49,526 nucleotides of DNA. It comes from Myxococcales bacterium (lineage in GTDB: Bacteria; Myxococcota_A; UBA9042; JABWCM01). Of the stretch, positions 1 to 7,832 are shown piece by piece. The translations under genes were made by a program, and so were the position numbers. The stretch is from positions 1 to 49,526 of the forward strand of contig JABWCM010000010.1 in the NCBI GenBank assembly GCA_013360285.1, in the 5' to 3' direction. How positions within the stretch are numbered: the first letter of the stretch is position 1; the number at the start of each line of letters is the position of its first letter. Under the pieces are notes generated by a model. That model was not told the DNA's origin. It ran no database searches and saw only the letters and a list, made by a program, of their open reading frames with translations.

Positions 1-76
1 GCCTCAGTCGGGTCCCGGCCAATTCAGCGCTAAATTAGCCTTCTCAGGGTCATTTCGGGCTTGAAGCTGACCTGCC
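1..76. repeat. PAL-4 palindromic repeat, cut by window edge
   Basis: This is the right part of a PAL-4 element whose left part lies outside the window. It aligns along its whole length with 8850-8925: both run from GCCTCAGTCGGGTCCCGGCC to a terminal AGCTGACC. The two copies differ at scattered positions and small gaps, so it is an old copy. It ends about 17 bases before the Shine-Dalgarno of the next gene and could supply or disturb its leader. Confidence 0.7.
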
Positions 77-104
77 GAGTCGGGAAAATTTTGGAGAATC
101 GTAC

Positions 105-485
105 GTGGATGACGTTCTTCGTATTCAATCAACCTCTCACCGTCGCACATTTACGCTACAGGAGGCTCGCAAATATCTTCCGGTAGTGCGTCGAATCACT
201 GAAAATGCGAGAGAACGCTACAATTCCGTGGTTTTTCAGCTCAGCACAAGCGCAGTAGACAGCGCCACATGGGTTTGCCTCGAAGAGGAAGCGACATCGT
301 TAGTACGCGGGTGGGCAGATTCAATCGGGCGGCTCGGGTGCTCAGCTCAGGGATTGTGGACCGTCGATTTTGACTGTGGAAGCGGGTATTACTGCTGGAG
401 GCTCGGCGAGTCAGACGTTGAACATTTTCACGGGTACGATGACGGCTTTCGTGACCGAGTTCGTATACCGGACAACTCCACCTGA
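105..485 (+). CDS. DUF2203-like small cytoplasmic protein
   Basis: This 126-residue protein matches the pattern I associate with the DUF2203 family, whose function is unknown. Seen: an N-terminal FTLQEARKYLPVV segment (residues 16-28), a helix VRGWADSIGRLG (67-78), then GLWTVDFD (83-90), YYCWRLGE (95-102) and HFHGYDDGF (107-115). The last three blocks are the family's most typical part. No signal peptide or membrane segment is visible. The GTG start is chosen because GGAG lies about 8 bases upstream; an ATG four bases further on is out of frame. It stands alone, with a PAL-4 repeat ending just before it. The length fits the family. Confidence 0.75.
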   Translation: MDDVLRIQSTSHRRTFTLQEARKYLPVVRRITENARERYNSVVFQLSTSAVDSATWVCLEEEATSLVRGWADSIGRLGCSAQGLWTVDFDCGSGYYCWRLGESDVEHFHGYDDGFRDRVRIPDNST

Positions 486-884
486 CGTTCTGAAGTATAG
501 GATTCAAGCCGGCCCGGCCGGGCGGCGCCGACCTGCTCCGTCTTCCGCTGACCTTCTAAGAGTATGCCGCGATACTTTTCAGTCAGTCCAGGGCCGTTCC
601 GGCTAAAAATCGTGCTTTTGGGGTCGATTTTCTATTTGTGCCACACCATCCTAGTTGGCTCTACCGACGTCAGGAGCGTTGTTTGTGTTCGGAGCCTGAC
701 GGGTTGGAATTATGTTAATGATCATTTCAAGCCCAACGCGGGTTACAAAAAAAGCCAACCCTACTCCAGCCAAAGTACACAAACCTACAATCATGCTGTC
801 GAACATCTGTGATTCCAATCCGGCTTATGCCGCCATCATTTGATCCTGTCCCACGGGAAAGGAAAGTTATGACACATCCTTTTG
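486..884. other. Intergenic stretch with no convincing gene
   Basis: About 400 bases between the DUF2203-like gene and a PAL-4 repeat. Frames here are short and match no family I know; the longest, an ATG frame at 564-812, has no Shine-Dalgarno. A GC-only hairpin, GCCGGCCCGGCCGGGC (about 509-524), follows the upstream stop codon but has no T-run, so it is at best a weak terminator. AAAGGAAAG at about 858-866 looks like a ribosome site but no open frame follows. Confidence 0.5.
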
Positions 885-1045
885 GAGGGTCAGCGGAAAT
901 AGATGACTGACCCTGGATCGACCGCTTTTTGGCCGGCTTGTCCAGTCTCGTGCCCGCGGAATATTACCGATATTCCTCGGTCCGGCCCCGAACCATCCGA
1001 CTTGAAATCGGCTCACGCAGGTCATTCTCGGCTTGACTGACCCTC
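885..1045. repeat. PAL-4 palindromic repeat
   Basis: The element is bounded by GAGGGTCAG on the left and CTGACCCTC on the right. Its centre holds GGAATATTACCGATATTCC, a variant of the hairpin core shared with PAL-1. The reverse complement aligns with 9437-9600 through the segment around GGGGCCGGACCG. A PAL-3 element starts three bases further on, so the two sit end to end. Confidence 0.8.
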
Positions 1046-1048
1046 TTA

Positions 1049-1223
1049 GAGGGTGTTTGGGTAAAAAGTTACGTTACGCGAGCCGCCAGCCTACTACGCC
1101 GGTTTTATCTCGGTCAGCCCATCCTCGACGTGCTGTGGGCACGCCTCCGGGCGCCTCGGTCGTCAAGGCCGACTCGTTACGGCCACTGTCTCGCTCACCG
1201 GCGATTTTTACCCAAACACCCTC
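1049..1223. repeat. PAL-3 MITE-like repeat with 19-base inverted ends
   Basis: The ends are perfect inverted repeats of 19 bases, GAGGGTGTTTGGGTAAAAA. The interior aligns with the reverse complement of 3157-3331, including GCCCATCCTCGACG and CGCCTCGGTCGTCA. It does not carry the CATATTCCCGATATG core and so is a separate family. The flanks are TTA on the left and TTC on the right, close to a 3-base target duplication. There is no coding capacity for a transposase, so it would depend on an enzyme supplied elsewhere. Confidence 0.85.
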
Positions 1224-1452
1224 TTCAAGCAGCTTCGATGAGTATCCGTCGTGGACAACGTCACACGGCGACGCCGAGATTACCCAAGCCACACACGAAG
1301 TCAACAATCTGTAAACAATTTACAACCAACCGCACAAATCGAATTTCATCAGCGATAACTAGAGCTTATGGGATGACCTTCCAGCGAGTTCCGATCGTTG
1401 CCCATTCATTTTTGTCACCGACTCGTTCTTTTACTCAGTAATCGACTAACAC

Positions 1453-1618
1453 CTAGGTGTGTGGTGTTTTTTGATGAAATTTTTGTCCTGGCCGCCTTTG
1501 GCCGCCTCGCCCGTAAAAATCCCTGCGCCATATTCCCGATATAATTCAGGATCTTTCCGGACGATCCGGCTCAAATTCCGCTGGCCAAAAATTCCCCTAA
1601 AAAACACCACACACCTAG
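1453..1618. repeat. PAL-1 palindromic repeat
   Basis: The 20-base ends CTAGGTGTGTGGTGTTTTTT are perfectly inverted. Inside is an imperfect stem of roughly 75 bases on each side, with the shared core near 1525-1553: CCTG, then CATATTCCCGATAT, then CAGG. TA at each end fits a TA target duplication. A PAL-2 element starts only four bases beyond the right end. The 230 bases between the PAL-3 at 1223 and this element hold no gene that I can support. Confidence 0.85.
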
Positions 1619-1621
1619 ACC

Positions 1622-1790
1622 AGATTTCTCACGCGCTTACGAGCGAGAGTGCTGAGGCCGCCAGCAGATTCGGGGATGGTGGGCGCATTTTTCCCGGAAA
1701 CATGGAAACGCCATGTTGAGGACAAAAAGGCTACCATGCCCGAAGATGCCCGTGGATCGGCACTCGGAGCCGCAAACTAGCGAGAAATCC
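1622..1790 (+). repeat. PAL-2 repeat, intact copy
   Basis: The left end is AGATTTCTCACG and the right end is CTAGCGAGAAATCC, which are inverted relative to each other. Conserved interior landmarks are CGCCATGTTGAGGACAAAAA and CTACCATGCCCGAAGATG, followed by GTGGATCGGCACTCGGAG. The same order occurs at 41920-42071 and, inverted, at 19495-19668. It lies between PAL-1 and the 3' end of the phaC gene. Confidence 0.8.
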
Positions 1791-1845
1791 GCGCTGCTGA
1801 GCAAGTGGACCAGGCCACCGATATCCCCGCCCAAAGAAATCGGAC

Positions 1846-2859
1846 TCAACCATGCGCCAACGAAGAGTGCTTGTGTGGCGCGGCCGGCAACGCCCCCACA
1901 CGTCGCACCCACTCAATGGCAGCGGGATAAAGATGGCGACGTGCTTTGCTACCCACGACCGCTCCAACGTGTCCGCCTTCAACCGACAAATGTTGTTTGT
2001 CCGGCGATCCACAGCTACGATTGAGACCGAGTGCCGCATCGGGTGGACAGATGGCATCCTTGGTCGCCGTAATCGTGAGGACAGGGCATCGAATGTTGCT
2101 CAGGTCTGCGCGTCGCCCCGAAACCCAATGCTTCCCTTGTACGAGATCATTAGCCTGATACAAATCGCGGATATACGTCACATATGCCGCAGCAGGAAAG
2201 GGAACGTTGTCATTGGCCCATGTTTCCAGCGCCGCAAACGACTCACGTGCCATTTCGTCGTCAATCCGATCCAGCAATCCCACAAACTTAGCAATCTGAC
2301 TTGTTGGCCTCATGGCGACGAACCCGCTCTGCATCTGAAGGGGGGCTATGTTACCTGGAGCCGTGATGTCTCGGGGATCAAACCACCGTGAATCAACCAT
2401 ATCCCGCAACATTCCCGCACAAGAAAAATCAAAGGGGCCGGCTAAGTTAATGAGTCCAGCGATCCGCTCCGGGTTCAGCGCAGAGTAAATTCCTGCGAGG
2501 GTCCCGCCCATGCAGTAACCAAGAAGAATCACCCTATCCGAGCCCGTTTCCCTACATGTGCGGCGAACGGCACGACCGAGTCGGTTGATGATGTCAGCCC
2601 ATTGTAGATAACGGTCCTCATCTTCCGGAACCCCCCAGTCAAGGCAAAACGTATCGATTCCTCCATCGACAAATGCCTCAACTAGACTCGATCCAGATCG
2701 CAAATCAAGGACATACCACCGATTGATGAGTGAAGGTATAAGCAATACCGGGACGGTGGGCTTCTGCGCACCCGCGATTTCCGACAACTTGCGGAAATGT
2801 AATAGACGAGCGGTGCCGTCCGTCATCACCACGTCGGCTTGACTGGGGGTCATCGCCAT
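1846..2859 (-). CDS. phaC: Class III-type polyhydroxyalkanoate synthase PhaC
   Basis: The enzyme polymerises 3-hydroxyacyl-CoA into polyhydroxyalkanoate at the granule surface. Seen: the lipase-like box GYCMGG with a cysteine nucleophile (about residue 116), the acid in TATKDAICPP (Asp about 268), and the histidine in GGHVGAVVG (about 297). These are the Cys-Asp-His triad of PHA synthases. The length of 337 residues suits class III enzymes, which need a PhaE partner, rather than the longer class I type. The ATG start is preferred because GAGG lies six bases upstream; a TTG six bases earlier overlaps the stop of the upstream gene as TTGA. It is co-transcribed with the phasin-like gene and lies downstream of phaR on the same strand. 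Class III is my inference from length. Confidence 0.85.
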   Translation of the reverse strand: MAMTPSQADVVMTDGTARLLHFRKLSEIAGAQKPTVPVLLIPSLINRWYVLDLRSGSSLVEAFVDGGIDTFCLDWGVPEDEDRYLQWADIINRLGRAVRRTCRETGSDRVILLGYCMGGTLAGIYSALNPERIAGLINLAGPFDFSCAGMLRDMVDSRWFDPRDITAPGNIAPLQMQSGFVAMRPTSQIAKFVGLLDRIDDEMARESFAALETWANDNVPFPAAAYVTYIRDLYQANDLVQGKHWVSGRRADLSNIRCPVLTITATKDAICPPDAALGLNRSCGSPDKQHLSVEGGHVGAVVGSKARRHLYPAAIEWVRRVGALPAAPHKHSSLAHG

Positions 2860-2861
2860 GG

Positions 2862-3134
2862 TCAACCTCTTGGCAAAAGCCAGCCAGCAATACTATTCAG
2901 TGTGCCTACACTAAGATTCCGACACTCTGCGCCAATTTTGAAGTAATAATCCATTGAATCGTTATATAATCGCACCAGATCGTCCAAATTATCTCTGTAC
3001 TGACGAACCGCATCTGCTTCCAAAGCAGCCACACCTGCGTGCCACGTGTTCATTCGTTCAACCTGTTTGCCAATGATTTCGCCACACGCATTCAGAATTT
3101 TTCGCTTAGTCGAGACCTCTTTACCACTCACCAT
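2862..3134 (-). CDS. Small helical phasin-like protein upstream of phaC
   Basis: This 90-residue protein is predicted by eye to be nearly all helical and has no signal peptide. I recognise no signature for certain. The helices (NTWHAGVAALEADAVRQY and then LDDLVRLYNDSMDYYF) and the position directly before phaC suggest a phasin or a short PHA synthase accessory subunit. It has a strong Shine-Dalgarno, GGAGG six bases before the ATG. Its stop lies immediately before the phaC start, so translation is probably coupled. A PAL-3 element ends up just 22 bases upstream of its start codon, separating it from phaR. Confidence 0.6.
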   Translation of the reverse strand: MVSGKEVSTKRKILNACGEIIGKQVERMNTWHAGVAALEADAVRQYRDNLDDLVRLYNDSMDYYFKIGAECRNLSVGTLNSIAGWLLPRG

Positions 3135-3156
3135 GAATGTCCTCCAGTGGGTCTAA

Positions 3157-3331
3157 GAGGGTGTTTGGGAAAAAAATAAGCTACACGAGCCATTGGCCTA
3201 TTGCGTCGGTCCTGACGACCGAGGCGCACCAGACGCGTGTCCAAAGGCGCGTCGAGGATGGGCCGACCGAGGCAAAATCGGCGTAATAGGCCAGTGGCAC
3301 GCGTAACGTAATTTTTTACCCAAACACCGTC
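3157..3331. repeat. PAL-3 MITE-like repeat between phaR and the phaC pair
   Basis: The left end is GAGGGTGTTTGGG and the right end is CCCAAACACCGTC, inverted with one mismatch. It aligns with 1049-1223 in the opposite orientation. The flanks are TAA on both sides, a clean 3-base direct repeat that fits a target duplication. It lies upstream of the phasin-like gene and downstream of phaR, so it may carry or interrupt the promoter of the phaC operon. The 128 bases between it and phaR are A-rich and hold no gene. Confidence 0.85.
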
Positions 3332-3459
3332 TAAAGCCAAAAACAACAGCAAAAGGACCAAATAGGCATTTTTGCGTTCGAACTTTAATGCCCACTTCCA
3401 TGGCGGTCAAGCAAAATGCTGCACCGCACAATCGACAACTGTCACTACATTTTGGGAAC

Positions 3460-3990
3460 TCAGGTGGTCGTAGAACCAGAACCGTGTTGTTTCACCCATT
3501 GCTTGAGTTCTTCAATTTCCTGGCGAAGTTCCTGGACGTCATCCTGGTTAACAACCTGACCTGCCGGCCGTTGCCCGGTTGGATCCTGCCAAGGCAAAAA
3601 CGAGTTAAGGACACGGCCAATGGCGTTCACCGCAAAAAACGGAAGCTGAACGAATGGGTTGATTGGCGCGATAACTTGGGCTCCCTGTCGCATCTGAAGA
3701 TAACCTTCGAGCGCCCATGACAAAATGCGCCCGAAAAACTCCGCAAGGGCGTCGTCGCCCATACGGATGAGCTGAATCAACAACGGGACCGGCAACAGAC
3801 CCGCAGCACGTCGACTCTCAAGGATCACCTGCGCCAGAGTGGCTTGTGTCAGATCGGCCTTGGTTTTGACGTCCACAACCCGAACCTCGTGGCCTGCACG
3901 GATTTGTTCGACAAGATCTTCCAAGGTGATGTACCGACTCCGACTGGTGTCGTATAAGCGTCGATTACCGTACTTTTTGATAGTGATCAT
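3460..3990 (-). CDS. phaR: PHA accumulation regulator, PhaR family
   Basis: Residues 1-60 (KKYGNRRLYDT at 5-15, then YITLEDLV) are the DNA-binding PHB/PHA accumulation regulator domain. The middle (about 70-130) is a second helical domain, and 150-168 forms a short coiled coil. Known members bind DNA and also PHA granules, repressing phasin and PHA genes until polymer is present. The 176-residue length suits the family. The ATG at 3990 is chosen because the family begins at this point and GAGG lies six bases upstream; an upstream in-frame ATG would add 18 unrelated residues. It is divergent from the lipoprotein operon, with two TGCA palindromes in the gap. Confidence 0.88.
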   Translation of the reverse strand: MITIKKYGNRRLYDTSRSRYITLEDLVEQIRAGHEVRVVDVKTKADLTQATLAQVILESRRAAGLLPVPLLIQLIRMGDDALAEFFGRILSWALEGYLQMRQGAQVIAPINPFVQLPFFAVNAIGRVLNSFLPWQDPTGQRPAGQVVNQDDVQELRQEIEELKQWVKQHGSGSTTT

Positions 3991-4011
3991 GGCAGCCTCG
4001 ACTTTTGCTCC

Positions 4012-4026
4012 TTTTGCACTGCAAAA
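4012..4026. promoter_or_regulatory. Candidate PhaR operator 1
   Basis: TTTTGCACTGCAAAA is a 15-base palindrome with a single central base, 22 bases upstream of the phaR start. PhaR proteins are known to bind TGC-rich sites and to repress their own gene. The assignment rests on position and on the partner site at 4070. Confidence 0.5.
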
Positions 4027-4069
4027 TAGCGTAAGCGATTTCACTCTTTATTACGATAATTTTGTTTTA

Positions 4070-4082
4070 TTGTGCATTGCAA
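4070..4082. promoter_or_regulatory. Candidate PhaR operator 2
   Basis: TTGTGCATTGCAA contains the same TGCA-N-TGCA pattern as the site at 4012 and lies 60 bases before the start of the divergent lipoprotein operon. It could let the PHA regulator control that operon as well as phaR. No footprint evidence is available from sequence alone. Confidence 0.45.
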
Positions 4083-4141
4083 CACTAGACTTGACTTTTG
4101 CGAACCCACAATAGTAGCGTACTCAACAGGTGAGGTAACGG

Positions 4142-5233
4142 ATGAATGGGTTTACATTCGCTCATATTATGACCAATGTTGGTAAAATAAAAAAGCATCG
4201 GTCCGAAGGGGGCAATTTGCGAGCCAAGTGGTACACCTGGACCGTATTTATAATGAGTCTTTCTGGAGCAATTCAGCAATGCGGGACAGACGAGGTTGCT
4301 TGCTCCAGCGGAGCGGATTGTGCGTCAGGAGTCTGCTCAGCAAGCGGAACGTGTGTGCAGAATGCCTCCGACTCCGATGGAGAACTATCGTTTGGGAACG
4401 ACACTTCGTTTTCCGGGGACTCAACCCTGTCAGGCGACGACCAGACAAGCACCAACAACGAAGACTCCAACGCACGGGTATCGACCGGCGACAGCGAGGG
4501 TAGAAAACCAACCGACGTCGGTACCCCAAGTGTGTGCTCTCCAGACAATAACGGCAGAATAGACCGTGACGAAGTACCTATTGCCCCGGAACTTCATGCA
4601 ACGTATCGAATCGCACAAAACACGTCTATCGACACCGCTGGAGACTTACAACCGGATGGTAGTCGTGTTTGGAATCTCGCCGACCCATTGAACGCCGACC
4701 ACGATGTATTGGTTGAAGCACAACCCCTAAGCGATAAGTGGTTCGCCGACGTATTTCCGGGCGCCACTTACGCCGCCAAACTGTCGGAGACCGCTGATCT
4801 ACTTGGTGTGTTTGAGGCCACCGATACCGCGTTGTTGCTCCGCGGTGTTGTTTCACCGACGGATGGGCTGTTACGCACCGAGCTTGTGTATGATCCACCG
4901 GCGGCTTTGGTGCAGTTTCCCGTCCAATCCGGCAACTCATTTGAGTCCACGAGTACCGTGACTGGACTGACCACCGGCGTAGTTTCTTTTTATACGGAAA
5001 CCTACAAATCTACCGTGGATGCCTCTGGGCTGCTAAAAACCCCCTATGCAAATTTTCCAGTTTTAAGGATTCGTGTTGAGCTTACCAGAATCGTCGGAGT
5101 ACTACCTACCGTCACTCGCTCTTTTCTCTTTCTGAGCGAGTGTTTTGGAACCGTTGCGACGATTACCTCCAAGGCCAACGAACTCCAAGAAGAGTTTATT
5201 TTCGCATCGGAAGTACGTAGGCTCGCTCCATGA
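4142..5233 (+). CDS. Cys-rich exported protein, paralogue of the gene at 7833
   Basis: This 363-residue protein has an N-terminal extension, a hydrophobic segment at about 30-46 and Cys47. The last is a poor lipobox (AIQQC), so it is either a lipoprotein or a cleaved secreted protein. Next come a Cys module (C54, C60, C65, C71) and an acidic Ser/Thr linker. A loop resembling an EF hand follows (SPDNNGRIDRDE, 133-144, first ligand missing), then the domain shared with the 7833 gene. Shared blocks are WFADVFP, QFPVQSG, VDASGLL, ECFGTVA and the end EVRRL. The function is unknown. TGAGG lies upstream of the ATG. Its stop overlaps the next start by four bases, so it heads an operon with the hydrolase and the barrel protein. 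Confidence 0.75.
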   Translation: MNGFTFAHIMTNVGKIKKHRSEGGNLRAKWYTWTVFIMSLSGAIQQCGTDEVACSSGADCASGVCSASGTCVQNASDSDGELSFGNDTSFSGDSTLSGDDQTSTNNEDSNARVSTGDSEGRKPTDVGTPSVCSPDNNGRIDRDEVPIAPELHATYRIAQNTSIDTAGDLQPDGSRVWNLADPLNADHDVLVEAQPLSDKWFADVFPGATYAAKLSETADLLGVFEATDTALLLRGVVSPTDGLLRTELVYDPPAALVQFPVQSGNSFESTSTVTGLTTGVVSFYTETYKSTVDASGLLKTPYANFPVLRIRVELTRIVGVLPTVTRSFLFLSECFGTVATITSKANELQEEFIFASEVRRLAP

Positions 5234-6147
5234 GTCCGTGGAAAGTTCATACGCTGCTGTGTTGCACAGTATGGCTTCTTTGTGGGTGCTTAAGTTATCA
5301 TCAAGGGCCGATGGAGGGCGAGCCTGAAGACGGCAATTTCCGAAACATCGGTGACACCCGTGTTCGTTATACCGACACAGGTGTGGGGCCAACGGTCGTG
5401 CTGATCCACGGATTTGCTTCGTCCTTGGAAACCTGGAGCGACGTCGTTCCCATATTGGCTCAAACACACAGGGTCATCACCCTCGATCTCAAAGGATTCG
5501 GGTGGACTGACCGCCCCCATGGAGATTACTCCCCTGGCGCCCAAGCCAGTCTTGTATTCGGATTGCTGGACGCTCTCGAAATAGAAACGTTTGCCGTGGT
5601 AGCTCATTCTTGGGGTTCGTCTGTTGCGTTGACAATGGCGCTCAAAGCACCGGAACGAGTCACCAAGATGGCTTTGTACGACGCCTGGGTTTACGAAGAA
5701 CAACTACCCAGTTTTTTTCTGTGGGCTCGCACCGACGGAATTGGAGAACTGCTTTTTGCAATGTTCTACGATGAACGCCCAGACGAACGTATGGCTCGAG
5801 CGTTCTTTGATCCAGCTAAGCTAACAGAATCATTGGTGGAAGCCGTCGAGCGCTCTCTGCAACGGCCCGGAACACGCGCCGCTGCGCTCGCCGCCGTCCG
5901 TGGTCAACAATTTGAGGCATTAGCCGCCCAATACCCGCAGATCCGCCACAGCGTCCTTCTTCTTTGGGGAGAAAATGACGCCGTCACTCCGGTCGACATA
6001 GGAGAAAGACTCAATCGCGACCTACCCAACTCGCGCCTTGTCCGGTACTCCCGATGCGGCCACTTTCCGATGATTGAGGCGCAAACTGAATCAACAAACG
6101 AACTCGCTAAGTTTCTGCTGGAAACCAGAGTCCTGGAGAAGCTATGA
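5230..6147 (+). CDS. Lipid-anchored alpha/beta hydrolase
   Basis: The first 20 residues are a lipoprotein signal ending in LLCGC (Cys20), so the enzyme is probably tethered to a membrane outside the cytoplasm. The fold is shown by LIHGFASS (58-65, oxyanion region), the nucleophile in AHSWGSS (Ser127), the acid in WGENDAVTP (Asp250) and the base in CGHFPM (His278). The family includes esterases, lipases, haloperoxidases and epoxide hydrolases; the substrate cannot be read. It starts inside the stop of the upstream paralogue and its own stop overlaps the next start. The operon context suggests envelope work with the neighbouring outer-membrane protein. An extracytoplasmic PHA or lipid esterase role is possible but speculative. 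Confidence 0.8.
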   Translation: MSPWKVHTLLCCTVWLLCGCLSYHQGPMEGEPEDGNFRNIGDTRVRYTDTGVGPTVVLIHGFASSLETWSDVVPILAQTHRVITLDLKGFGWTDRPHGDYSPGAQASLVFGLLDALEIETFAVVAHSWGSSVALTMALKAPERVTKMALYDAWVYEEQLPSFFLWARTDGIGELLFAMFYDERPDERMARAFFDPAKLTESLVEAVERSLQRPGTRAAALAAVRGQQFEALAAQYPQIRHSVLLLWGENDAVTPVDIGERLNRDLPNSRLVRYSRCGHFPMIEAQTESTNELAKFLLETRVLEKL

Positions 6148-7793
6148 CCCGAAGGCCTCTCTTGGAGTTCAACAGAACCACACACAGAAACAAACCGCCA
6201 TACTGTATTCACTTCACCAACTACGGATTTTCTCTCGTCATCTTGACGATCTTGGGAGCGATTCCGGTATCCGCCACAGGCACAGGATTTACCGACCACG
6301 GTGAAGATCTACAAGTGTCTCCTCCATCGCTTATCGAGGTCGACGGGAACTTCAGACTCCGCGGCGAGAGCAACTACAACTTTGACCTTGACCGTGGACT
6401 TACGCCGTCCGGATTACCTCTATACCCTGTACCCCTTTCGGACCCAAGCAGCCAATGGCTACATTCCGCAGATATGCGGTTGCGTACGGATATGCGGTTG
6501 TATAGCCCATTTGGTGGTGTTGCTGTAAAAATGCGTATTGATTTAATCGATAACTTGGTGCTGGGCGGGAGCCCCGATGGCTGGCCCGGTGCGACGACCA
6601 CCCAACAGGATCCGGCTGAGTCTGTCCTCCATATCAAGCGCGCTTACGCCGAGGTTTTGACACCGTTCGGACTGCTTGCAGGGGGGCGCATGGGTAGTCA
6701 CTGGGGACTTGGGATGTTAACCAACGGCGGAGACTGCCCCGATTGCAACAGCGGCGACGCAGCAGACCGCGTGGCGTTTATCATTCCCACCTTGGGGCAC
6801 CTCTGGGCAGTCGCATATGATTTTTCGTCAGTAGGACCTATCGTTCCCCGCCGCGATAATCAACGACTGCTCAACGTGGACCCGGCCGACGACGTACACA
6901 CATTTACGTTTGCAGTTTTGTCTGTTCGCGACGACATTGCACGTAATAGGCGCCGTCTTGCAGGAAAAACAACCATCGAATACGGCGCATATTTATCTTA
7001 TCGATTCCAGGAAAAAGACGTGCCTGCGTCGTATCTACCGGCGGCATCCTCAAACCCGTTAACAGCAAGCCAGATCATGTCACGTGACCTGAGCGCCTGG
7101 GCTGCAGACATCCACGGACGGTTCACTGCCCCGGGCGTGCGGATCGAGGCTGAGTTTGCGGTTGTTTTCGCTAACATAGAGCAATCATCCCTAATCCCGG
7201 GGGCTCTGCTTTATGACTCGATAGAATCGCTGCAATTTGGCGGCGTAGTTGAAAGCGAGTTCGGCGATCCAAATGATTTGGTTTTCGGGGTTGACTTTGG
7301 AATCGCAAGCGGCGATCCAGACCCTGGATTTGGCGCATTCCCGGGGGGAACAGACGCAATTGCTCCCAAACCGGGTGACCTGGACGGTCCCCAGGCAGTA
7401 CTTCCCCGCGACCGTCATGTTCACAATTTCAGATTCCACCCGGACTATCATATTGATAGGATCCTGTTTCGGGAAATCATCGGGACCGTTACGGACGCCG
7501 CCTATTTTCGGCCGCATGTGAGGTGGCGCGCTATCGCGTCAGCCGCCGGTTCCCTCGACCTTTCTTTGTTCGGTGTCGCAGCATGGGCGCTGTACGCCGA
7601 GTCTACGCCAGGTACAGCGCACGGCCTCGGAGTCGAGTTGGATCCCGGAATTCGATACCACACCCGTGACGGATGGGACGTAAACCTAGAATATGCCATA
7701 CTTTTTCCGCTGGACGGTCTTGATAATCCCGTCGAAAAACTGGACGCTCGGGTTGCTCAATCAGCGCGTCTACGATTTGCGGTATCGTTCTGA
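6144..7793 (+). CDS. Outer-membrane beta-barrel protein, TIGR04551-like
   Basis: This 549-residue protein has an N-terminal extension and then a hydrophobic signal segment (about 27-44, ending near PVSATG). The rest is rich in alternating aromatic and polar strands and ends in RFAVSF, a terminal Phe typical of outer-membrane barrels. GNFRLRGESNYNFDLDRGL (68-86) and VAVKMRIDLIDNLVLG resemble the family I recall as TIGR04551, seen in Myxococcales; this was not searched. Two cysteines (GGDCPDCNSG) sit in a probable loop. The start overlaps the hydrolase stop by four bases. A later start at an in-frame codon nearer the signal segment is possible. Confidence 0.72.
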   Translation: MTRRPLLEFNRTTHRNKPPYCIHFTNYGFSLVILTILGAIPVSATGTGFTDHGEDLQVSPPSLIEVDGNFRLRGESNYNFDLDRGLTPSGLPLYPVPLSDPSSQWLHSADMRLRTDMRLYSPFGGVAVKMRIDLIDNLVLGGSPDGWPGATTTQQDPAESVLHIKRAYAEVLTPFGLLAGGRMGSHWGLGMLTNGGDCPDCNSGDAADRVAFIIPTLGHLWAVAYDFSSVGPIVPRRDNQRLLNVDPADDVHTFTFAVLSVRDDIARNRRRLAGKTTIEYGAYLSYRFQEKDVPASYLPAASSNPLTASQIMSRDLSAWAADIHGRFTAPGVRIEAEFAVVFANIEQSSLIPGALLYDSIESLQFGGVVESEFGDPNDLVFGVDFGIASGDPDPGFGAFPGGTDAIAPKPGDLDGPQAVLPRDRHVHNFRFHPDYHIDRILFREIIGTVTDAAYFRPHVRWRAIASAAGSLDLSLFGVAAWALYAESTPGTAHGLGVELDPGIRYHTRDGWDVNLEYAILFPLDGLDNPVEKLDARVAQSARLRFAVSF

Positions 7794-7832
7794 GCTAGTC
7801 GCCCCGGCGCCCCATTAACGGAGGTTCGGTCA

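Noticed and set aside
564..812. An 82-codon plus-strand frame with a hydrophobic stretch after the DUF2203-like gene
   Set aside because: It has no ribosome site, no family resemblance and an uneven composition; it is treated as intergenic.
1033..1441. Short frames across PAL-3 whose translations resemble those at 3198-3431
   Set aside because: The similarity comes from the repeat DNA being read in the same frame. Both arms must pair, which explains the conservation better than a protein.
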